Source: Pseudomonadota bacterium (GTDB taxonomy: Bacteria > Pseudomonadota > Alphaproteobacteria > Micropepsales > Micropepsaceae). Taken from it: 10,153 nucleotides of DNA. Location: the NCBI GenBank assembly GCA_021808875.1, contig JAKBAU010000116.1, forward strand, positions 1 to 10,153. The letters are read 5' to 3'. The translations under genes and the position numbers were made by a program. Under the pieces are notes generated by a model. The model was not told where the DNA came from. It did no database searches and saw only the letters and a program-made list of their open reading frames with translations. Positions 5,717-10,153 of the stretch are shown here, one piece after another; positions within the stretch are counted from its first letter, which is position 1; every line of letters starts with the position of its first letter.

Positions 5717-6121
5717 CCGCATCCAAATCATGCTACTGGCGAGTTGAACGGCGGCTAAGAAGTAGATCGCTCTGCGGTCGTAGCGCGTCGCGATTCGGCG
5801 GAAGTGTTTGAGCTTGTTAAAGAACCTCTCAATACGGTTTCTAAGCTTGTAGGCTTGTTCATCGTGCGGGATTTGGATTTTTCGGTTTCGCTTGGACGGG
5901 ATGACGGCCTCGATTTCTGCTTCCTCGATGATTTCGCGCAGAGCGTTGGTGTCATAAGCTTTGTCAGCGATGACAGCGCCAGCGGTTTGACCATCCAGCA
6001 GATCAGCCGCGGTGGTACAGTCATGGGCTTCGCCGCCCGTCAGGATGAAGCGCAACGGCCGGCCCTCTGCGTCGGTGAGGGTATGGATTTTGGTGGTTAG
6101 TCCTCCTCGGGAGCGCCCCAA
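5714..6121 (-). CDS. IS5-family (IS427-type) transposase, second frame (orfB)
   Basis: This is the C-terminal half of the DDE transposase, read in the -1 frame relative to orfA. It contains TKIHTLTDAEGRPLRF, the second catalytic aspartate in GAVIADKAYDT, and the C-terminal glutamate motif with YKLRNRIERFFNKLKHFRRIATRYDR (E within the NxIERxF-type signature). Alone it lacks the first aspartate. It has no plausible ribosome binding site, and its listed first methionine corresponds to ordinary internal sequence (ALGRSRGG) of related single-frame transposases. It is therefore expected to be made only as the 252-residue fusion by frameshifting at A6. Its stop lies inside the terminal repeat. Confidence 0.85.
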   Translation of the reverse strand: MGRSRGGLTTKIHTLTDAEGRPLRFILTGGEAHDCTTAADLLDGQTAGAVIADKAYDTNALREIIEEAEIEAVIPSKRNRKIQIPHDEQAYKLRNRIERFFNKLKHFRRIATRYDRRAIYFLAAVQLASSMIWMR

Positions 6122-6471
6122 AGCCTGATTTTTTGCCCCCCTTTTCCGTTTGCGGCCTGCTGGTGGGCGCGAACCACGGTACTATCCAGCATCAGGTACT
6201 GATTATCAGGATCACTTGTCAGATCATCAAAGATCCGCTCCCACACGCCTGCTTTGGCCCATCGGGTAAAGCGTTTATGGACGGTTTTGTATTTGCCGTA
6301 TCGTTCAGGCAGGTCATGCCAGTGAGCACCCGAGCGGATCACCCAAAGAACCGCATTCACGAACAATCGATTATCAGCGCCCGTCCGACCCGGATCAGAC
6401 GCCTTGCCGGCTATCAATGGGCCGATCCGGCCCCATTGCTTCTCCGAAAGCTCGTACCGTTTAGGCGCCAT
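6097..6471 (-). CDS. IS5-family (IS427-type) transposase, first frame (orfA)
   Basis: A 124-residue N-terminal half with the DUF4096-type opening (RYELSEKQWGRIGPLIAG), the NRLFVNAVLWVIRSGAHWHDLPERYG signature of this group, and the first catalytic aspartate in YLMLDSTVVRAHQQAA. After GGQK the frame turns into unrelated sequence (IRLWGAPEED) and stops. Related proteins continue with NQALGRSRGG, which here is found in the -1 frame. GGAG lies six bases before the ATG at 6471 but is buried in a hairpin. The unshifted 124-residue product may act as a regulator or inhibitor, as for other two-frame insertion sequences; that is inference. Confidence 0.88.
   Translation of the reverse strand: MAPKRYELSEKQWGRIGPLIAGKASDPGRTGADNRLFVNAVLWVIRSGAHWHDLPERYGKYKTVHKRFTRWAKAGVWERIFDDLTSDPDNQYLMLDSTVVRAHQQAANGKGGQKIRLWGAPEED
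6129..6134 (-). promoter_or_regulatory. A6 slippery site for -1 frameshift in IS427-type transposase
   Basis: On the coding strand six G, one C and six A occur in a row just before orfA leaves the family consensus. Slipping back one base on the A run joins GGQK to NQALGRSRGG and gives one 252-residue transposase. The position fits programmed -1 frameshifting known for IS427/IS1031-type elements rather than a random mutation. Confidence 0.7.
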
Positions 6472-6477
6472 TGAAAA

Positions 6478-6499
6478 CTCCAGATCATCGAATCTGGAG
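6478..6499 (-). promoter_or_regulatory. Hairpin hiding the IS427-type transposase ribosome binding site
   Basis: CTCCAGAT (6478-6485) and ATCTGGAG (6492-6499) form a perfect 8-bp stem with a six-base loop. In the transposase mRNA the 3' arm contains the GGAG that lies six bases before the ATG, so the folded transcript would block ribosome entry. Several insertion sequences use this to stay silent when transcribed from outside. Confidence 0.6.
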
Positions 6500-6536
6500 C
6501 ATTATGAATCACAAACACTCCCCGCGCCGGAAGCCC

Positions 6537-6555
6537 TGAATGTCGATCGATCCTA
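6537..6555 (-). repeat. Terminal inverted repeat of IS427-like element, right, with TA duplication
   Basis: Partner of 5698-5716, matching at 16 of 19 positions in inverted orientation. The terminal TA at 6554-6555 is the proposed target duplication. Confidence 0.7.
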
Positions 6556-6609
6556 GTATGAATCGCCCTATGGTAACGCAGAATAAAATCAAGCGCGACA
6601 AGGCATTGC

Positions 6610-7932
6610 TTAAGAGTCCAGCGGGCTAATCAGCTCACCATTATCTCCCAGCCCGTCATCGTCCATTGCATTTTCAGCCTGATTAGCCGCCGCAGCATTC
6701 AGTATCGTGGCCTTTGCCTGGTTCTTAATTTCATTGACCGCCAGTTCGAGCCCCCAATGGCTGCCGGCGGGCATCGCTGCAACCGCCGCCGCGGCGTCAT
6801 CACTTTTTGCTAAAACCTGGTTCGCCAGTTTGACGACGCGCTGCACCACCATTCGCTTGTTGAAGCCACATGCTTCAGCCAATCTTTCCCAGTGCCGGCG
6901 GTACAAATGCCGCCCGCGGCGCTGACCGCCGATTTCCTGGGCCATGTTTTTTGTGATGTTGTCCCAGACACGAGCGCACATGAGATCGTAGAGAGGCGCC
7001 AGCCGGGCACCGTTATGGTCGATCAGGATTGAATAATTCTTGGCGTGGCTATCGACATTCGTGATCAGCACATTGAATATCGCCGCGTCCAGGAGGGCGA
7101 GCCGGTCTCTCGGCGGCAAAAACCGTGCAGCAACGTCAAACAGGTCCGGCAGGCTGGGTCCGCGCAAACCAGACTGGTTATGTTCATATTTCGACGCTGG
7201 CGGTTTGCCGCAGGCCTGACAGAAATCCTCCTGGTGCAACTTGATCCAGTGATCACCGTTCAACAATCGGTCGTACCGTTCGACAAGTAGATAGGACCGC
7301 TCTCCAGCGCGCCCGGTCGTCACGCTGGCCGCATTCAGCCCCAGCAGCCTTGCGAGCGTGAGACACAATGCCTCGTTCTGCACACTGCCTTCCAGCCGGG
7401 AATTGTCGGGCTTCAAGATGTGGGTGGATGGGTTGTTGTTCAACGGAATCGCGATCTCTCCGTTCACGAGGACAACAGGCAGTTTCTCCTGCGCCCCCGC
7501 CAGGCTCATCGATACTCCTTCGGTCTCAACCAGGAACGGCCTTTTTGGCAGATCATTGATGATCCGCTCCAGTTGGTCGCCGGCTGGCTTCGAATGACGT
7601 GGCTCGCCTCGTTTAGCGGGGCCGCCAAAACTCAAGGCGCCGGCCGTATCTCGGCCTATCCTGTCCAGGATGCCGAGAACGTCACCGGGTGAGACGCCCG
7701 CTGTTCTTCCGATCATGGTCAGCGCATGGCCTTCCGGCAGCAGGTTGGTCAGCCAGGGCGTGAAGACAGAAGGTGGCATGCCCGCGGCGCTTAACGGGGC
7801 CAGCACCGAAATCGGGAAGGCCGATGCGGATGACCACCATGCCTCGGCATAGGTGAACGACAACGCGCCATCCGGGTTTGCCTGGATTTCGCCGACAAGC
7901 AGGGTCTCATAGAAAACCGGCGTGGCTGCCAT
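6610..7932 (-). CDS. hipA: HipA serine/threonine kinase toxin
   Basis: HipA toxins phosphorylate a cytosolic target (glutamyl-tRNA synthetase for E. coli HipA), stopping translation and causing dormancy, and are held in check by HipB. At 440 residues this one is full length. The glycine-rich loop SLAGAQEK (143-150) starts with S143, the counterpart of the autophosphorylated serine of E. coli HipA. K174 in HILKPD is the ATP-binding lysine. D294 in NVDSHAKN is the catalytic aspartate, and D316 in LYDL binds metal. All are intact, so the kinase should be active. The C-terminal tail (about 415-440) is acidic and rich in N and D. The start overlaps the hipB stop by one base (TAATG) and GGAGG lies seven bases upstream, indicating translational coupling. 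The substrate may differ from the E. coli one. Confidence 0.93.
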   Translation of the reverse strand: MAATPVFYETLLVGEIQANPDGALSFTYAEAWWSSASAFPISVLAPLSAAGMPPSVFTPWLTNLLPEGHALTMIGRTAGVSPGDVLGILDRIGRDTAGALSFGGPAKRGEPRHSKPAGDQLERIINDLPKRPFLVETEGVSMSLAGAQEKLPVVLVNGEIAIPLNNNPSTHILKPDNSRLEGSVQNEALCLTLARLLGLNAASVTTGRAGERSYLLVERYDRLLNGDHWIKLHQEDFCQACGKPPASKYEHNQSGLRGPSLPDLFDVAARFLPPRDRLALLDAAIFNVLITNVDSHAKNYSILIDHNGARLAPLYDLMCARVWDNITKNMAQEIGGQRRGRHLYRRHWERLAEACGFNKRMVVQRVVKLANQVLAKSDDAAAAVAAMPAGSHWGLELAVNEIKNQAKATILNAAAANQAENAMDDDGLGDNGELISPLDS

Positions 7933-8174
7933 TATGGCGCCTCCGACAAATCAGCATTCGTGCTGGCACTCGTCATCTCTATGCCGAGAGCCTTACCGAC
8001 CCTTAAGGCCATTCCAAGCCGGCAGGACGCCTTGCCTGCTTCGAGGTCAATAATGAAGCGCAGGCCGGTGCCGGAGATCAAGGCAAGCTCGGCCTGTGTC
8101 AGCCCAGCCTTGTGCCGGTTGGCCCGAACCATATCTCCAAACGCTTTAGCCAGATTGTCATTCATGTGGTTCAC
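7932..8174 (-). CDS. hipB: HipB antitoxin, XRE-family DNA-binding protein
   Basis: An 80-residue Cro/C1-type helix-turn-helix protein. Residues 8-60 form the domain, with KAGLTQAELALISGTGLRFIIDLEAGKAS spanning the recognition helices. As HipB it would bind HipA and repress the operon as a dimer. The listed start is GTG at 8174, with GGGAA five bases upstream. An ATG three codons later (8165) is possible but has no ribosome binding site of its own. The C-terminal tail after residue 66 (TSASTNADLSEAP) is short and probably flexible, as expected of a protease-labile antitoxin. It is the first gene of hipBA and is preceded by three GATC-centred palindromes. Confidence 0.9.
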   Translation of the reverse strand: MNHMNDNLAKAFGDMVRANRHKAGLTQAELALISGTGLRFIIDLEAGKASCRLGMALRVGKALGIEMTSASTNADLSEAP

Positions 8175-8178
8175 AAAA

Positions 8179-8194
8179 GTTCCCGATCGGGAAC
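8179..8194. promoter_or_regulatory. hipBA operator site 1
   Basis: A perfect 16-bp palindrome, GTTCCCGATCGGGAAC, in the hipBA leader directly before the hipB start. It contains the GGGAA that probably serves as the ribosome binding site. It is the most symmetrical of three related sites. Confidence 0.75.
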
Positions 8195-8224
8195 ATATGC
8201 TCGGTCATTCCAGATTTCAAGCAA

Positions 8225-8253
8225 AATATGCTAGATCGGGAATATTTTGACAA
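8225..8253 (-). promoter_or_regulatory. hipBA promoter
   Basis: On the minus strand TTGTCA (8248-8253, five of six -35 bases) is followed after exactly 17 bases by CATATT (8225-8230, four of six -10 bases). This puts the start near 8218, about 44 bases before hipB. Operator site 2 covers the spacer and most of the -10, so binding there would exclude RNA polymerase. Confidence 0.6.
8227..8244. promoter_or_regulatory. hipBA operator site 2
   Basis: TATGCTAGATCGGGAATA, an imperfect dyad centred on GATC sharing GATCGGGAA with sites 1 and 3. It overlaps the promoter spacer and -10 box. The 24 bases 8221-8244 match 8271-8294 at 21 positions. Confidence 0.7.
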
Positions 8254-8257
8254 ATAG

Positions 8258-8273
8258 CGCCTTACAGAAGGCG
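8258..8273 (-). terminator. Small hairpin between traA and hipB
   Basis: CGCCTT (8258-8263) and AAGGCG (8268-8273) form a 6-bp stem with a four-base loop, 36 bases past the traA stop. Only a weak T-rich stretch follows. It may end the traA transcript before hipBA, but readthrough seems possible. Confidence 0.3.
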
Positions 8274-8276
8274 AAA

Positions 8277-8294
8277 TATGCGCGATCGGGAATA
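8277..8294. promoter_or_regulatory. hipBA operator site 3
   Basis: TATGCGCGATCGGGAATA, a near copy of site 2, with its centre 50 bases away. It lies upstream of the -35 box and only 15 bases from the traA stop. The three centres (8186.5, 8235.5, 8285.5) are spaced 49 and 50 bases apart. Confidence 0.7.
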
Positions 8295-8308
8295 CAGCAG
8301 TGCAAGGC

Positions 8309-10153
8309 TTATCTTCCCAACCTCGGTCCCCGTGGTCTGAGCGTGTTCCGCAGTTCCTGGGCCTTTCTCATTTCCTCGGCCTGCCGTGCCCGCTCGGCTT
8401 GCGCAGCGATCAGCGTCTCCCGGCCCTTCGCCAAGGACGCGCGCAGTTTCTGGTCGGTTGCCAAGCCGGAGCGCGCGCGGTTCGACTGAGCCGCCTCGAA
8501 CCGCAGTGAGGCCCCCTTATCCTCCCGCTGCCGCATGATCTGTCCGGTCAAGGCGGGCAGGTCCGGCGCCAGCTCGCGCGGCACGAAGAGCCGGTAATCC
8601 TCCCGGTGCCGTGTGCCGATGACATAGGCCGCGCGGGCATCCCAGGCATAGGAATTGTCATAGACGGCCGCCGTTGTGGGCTGCGTCTTGCCCTGGCCCT
8701 TATAGCCCGTGCCGCTATAGCCCAGCCCCCATTTGTCGTATTTCACTGGGTCGAACGCGACGGTTGCCCCGTCATCCTTCATGATTTCCATGCGCCTCGG
8801 TGCCACGGCTTTGACGGTGCCAAACTCCGATGTTGCCACGCCGAGCTGCCGGTCGGTCTCGTAAAATTGTACCCGCTCTCCGGCGGCAATCGACACGTCA
8901 CCACGCACCGTCTTGAATTCATGCGCCTGGATCGGATTGCCCTTCACGGAAAGGTCGGCCCGTCGCCGCTGCTGCTCAGCCCGGTTCAGCTCCTCCACCT
9001 CTTTATTGGTGCTGGCATAGAGGAAGCTCGGCCCGTCGATTGACGCCTGCGCCGCCACCGCGCGTTGTCGCGCATCGGCCAAGCTGTCACACCAGACAAT
9101 CTGGCCTCGCCGGTCATACGCCTCCAGTGCGGCATGAATATCGCCCCGCGCAAAATCCTCACTGGCTTTGGCCTGGTATTCCCGGCGCTGTCTGAGCACG
9201 GTTTTCAGCTCGGTAGCACCATGCTGGTTGACCAGTTCAGTGAACATCCCGCCGCGGGACACCGAGGCGAATTGCCGGTCGTCACCGGCCAGGATCAGCT
9301 TAGCGCCGCTCTGCTCGGCCCCCTTCAACAGCTTTGCCATGATGGCGTTATCCATCATGCCCGCCTCGTCCACCATCACGACGGTCTTGCGATCCCAGCG
9401 CGCCGGGTCGCGCTCCAGCTGTCCCAGCTCGCGATGTAAAGTCGCGGCATGGCCGTAACCGTCCTTGCGCAAATCCGCGACGACGGCATTGGTCGGGGCC
9501 AGGCCGATCACGCGATACCCCTCCGCCTCGAACGCGTGCCGCGCCGCATTCAAGGTATGGCTCTTTCCCGTCCCGGCCCGCCCGATGACGATGCTGATCT
9601 GCTTTTCGTCTGTGACGTACTCGGCTGCGGCGCGCTGCTCCGCGGTCAGATCGGCGCGTGTCAGTTCCGCTCGCCCAGTGTGTCTGAGCGTCCGGCCGGT
9701 CGTCTCGCCAAGTCGCTCAGCCGCGCCGATGATTGCCATTTCCTCGTCGCGGACCTGGCGTGTGGTCCAGCCGATCTCATCGCGGCCATCCGCAACCAGC
9801 GGCACAATATCGGCATGACCAATGATCCGGGCTTCCAGCGCCGCGCGCTCCTCGCCTTCCAGTCCGGATTTGTTCAAAGCCTGGCGCAGATCGCGCGCCG
9901 TAAAAACCGCTTTCTGCGCGGTGAGGCGGAGCAAAATTTCGTCCGGGTCGCGCAGCTTCGCCTGCTCGGCGGCTGCATTGGCGCGGGCGATTTCCGCACG
10001 GTCGGCGATGACGTGCTCATTCAAAAGCTGGCCGCGCGTGTAATGCTCCTCCGGCACGGCACGGCGCTCGCGGATGTCGGCGGTGATGCCGAGACGCTCG
10101 AAATATTCCTTCTGGAATTCCGTCCATCTTATGTCCCAGTTCTCGGCTTCGCT
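8309..10153 (-). CDS. traA: TraA-type conjugative relaxase/helicase, C-terminal part (5' end outside window)
   Basis: TraA proteins nick plasmid DNA at oriT with an N-terminal MobA/MobL relaxase domain and unwind it with a C-terminal RecD/TraI-like helicase. The visible 614 residues are the helicase part. Walker A GRAGTGKS is near 9560-9583, Walker B VVMVDEAGM near 9355-9382, then GDDRQFASV (motif III type, near 9265-9286), LRQRREYQ, and a late motif GTGYKGQGKTQPTT resembling the HxxQG helicase motif. The tail is charged and arginine-rich. A GTG at 10057 could be mistaken for a start, but the frame stays open upstream with protein-like sequence (NWDIRWTEFQKEYFERLGI) to the window edge, so the gene is cut by the window. 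The relaxase tyrosine and histidine motifs are therefore not visible. It is followed directly by hipBA. Confidence 0.9.
   Translation of the reverse strand, partial: SEAENWDIRWTEFQKEYFERLGITADIRERRAVPEEHYTRGQLLNEHVIADRAEIARANAAAEQAKLRDPDEILLRLTAQKAVFTARDLRQALNKSGLEGEERAALEARIIGHADIVPLVADGRDEIGWTTRQVRDEEMAIIGAAERLGETTGRTLRHTGRAELTRADLTAEQRAAAEYVTDEKQISIVIGRAGTGKSHTLNAARHAFEAEGYRVIGLAPTNAVVADLRKDGYGHAATLHRELGQLERDPARWDRKTVVMVDEAGMMDNAIMAKLLKGAEQSGAKLILAGDDRQFASVSRGGMFTELVNQHGATELKTVLRQRREYQAKASEDFARGDIHAALEAYDRRGQIVWCDSLADARQRAVAAQASIDGPSFLYASTNKEVEELNRAEQQRRRADLSVKGNPIQAHEFKTVRGDVSIAAGERVQFYETDRQLGVATSEFGTVKAVAPRRMEIMKDDGATVAFDPVKYDKWGLGYSGTGYKGQGKTQPTTAAVYDNSYAWDARAAYVIGTRHREDYRLFVPRELAPDLPALTGQIMRQREDKGASLRFEAAQSNRARSGLATDQKLRASLAKGRETLIAAQAERARQAEEMRKAQELRNTLRPRGPRLGR

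Larger units (their letters stand above)
5700..6553 (-). mobile_element. IS5-family (IS427-type) insertion sequence, about 854 bp, apparently complete
   Basis: The element has 17-bp imperfect inverted ends starting GGA, flanked on both sides by TA. It carries a transposase split over two overlapping frames, typical of the IS427 group in size and layout. The left end overlaps the transposase stop. The right end leaves 82 bases of leader holding a hairpin. It lies between the lysR gene and hipA, both complete, so it landed in intergenic DNA. Both transposase halves are open and the frameshift window is intact, so it may be mobile. Confidence 0.8.

Noticed and set aside
5669..6517. TGTTnnTGAnTC at 5669-5680 and inverted at 6506-6517 as possible ends of the IS5-family element.
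   Set aside because: A better pair (5698-5716 and 6537-6555, 16 of 19 matching, flanked by TA) gives consistent ends, and the weaker pair has no target duplication.
8247..8252. Perfect TTGACA on the plus strand as a -35 box pointing toward traA.
   Set aside because: No acceptable -10 lies 16-18 bases downstream, and the only gene in that direction (traA) is on the other strand. The same bases serve better as the hipBA -35 on the minus strand.
8606..10043. Plus-strand open frames of 73-145 codons opposite traA.
   Set aside because: They are antisense to the helicase domains, whose motifs are intact; they are composition-driven shadows.
10055..10057. GTG at 10057 as the start of a 582-residue stand-alone helicase.
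   Set aside because: The same frame continues upstream without a stop to the window edge, with protein-like sequence and no ribosome binding site at the GTG, so the gene is merely cut by the window.
1..10153. CRISPR array, tRNA or rRNA genes, replication origin.
   Set aside because: No regularly spaced direct repeats beyond the hipBA operators, no cloverleaf-like or ribosomal sequence and no iteron array were seen.

Overview
The window reads as an accessory, probably plasmid-borne or integrative, segment of an alphaproteobacterium. The basis is a TraA-type conjugative relaxase/helicase, a hipBA toxin-antitoxin pair, three different insertion sequences within 10 kb, and fairly GC-rich coding sequence. 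The styles of the TraA, IS110 and IS5-group transposases recall Acetobacteraceae and neighbouring families, but genus cannot be set from sequence alone.

Layout. 1-115: one end of an IS701-like element, with the first 19 codons of its transposase running leftward out of the window. 116-183: a short AT-rich spacer. About 184-1509: an IS110-family element, with its recombinase on the minus strand and a roughly 220-nt non-coding 3' side that is a candidate bridge-RNA region. About 1523-1789: the C-terminal remnant of an F420-dependent NADP reductase-like gene, apparently cut off by IS110. 1848-2999: a Fic-family AMPylator-type protein (minus strand), whose promoter region carries two matching 27-bp dyads. 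3224-4563: a minus-strand doxX-like/nmrA-like pair, divergent from a plus-strand LysR regulator (4682-5587). 5700-6553: an apparently complete IS5-family (IS427-type) element with terminal inverted repeats, a TA duplication, a two-frame transposase and a hairpin over its ribosome binding site. 6610-8174: hipB-hipA, overlapping by 1 nt, behind a promoter with three regularly spaced operator-like palindromes. 8309-10153: the 3' two thirds or less of a traA gene whose N-terminal relaxase part lies beyond the window.

How the parts relate. traA, hipB and hipA lie on the same strand in that order. HipBA plausibly stabilises the mobile replicon, and its own array of GATC-centred sites points to HipB autorepression. 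LysR with DoxX/NmrA forms a typical regulator-plus-target divergent unit with a nested dyad between them, probably a redox or electrophile response. The Fic gene stands alone with its own operators and a leader hairpin. The insertion sequences show repeated rearrangement: the left 1.8 kb is a pile-up of two elements and a gene stump. I see no tRNA, rRNA, CRISPR array or replication origin.
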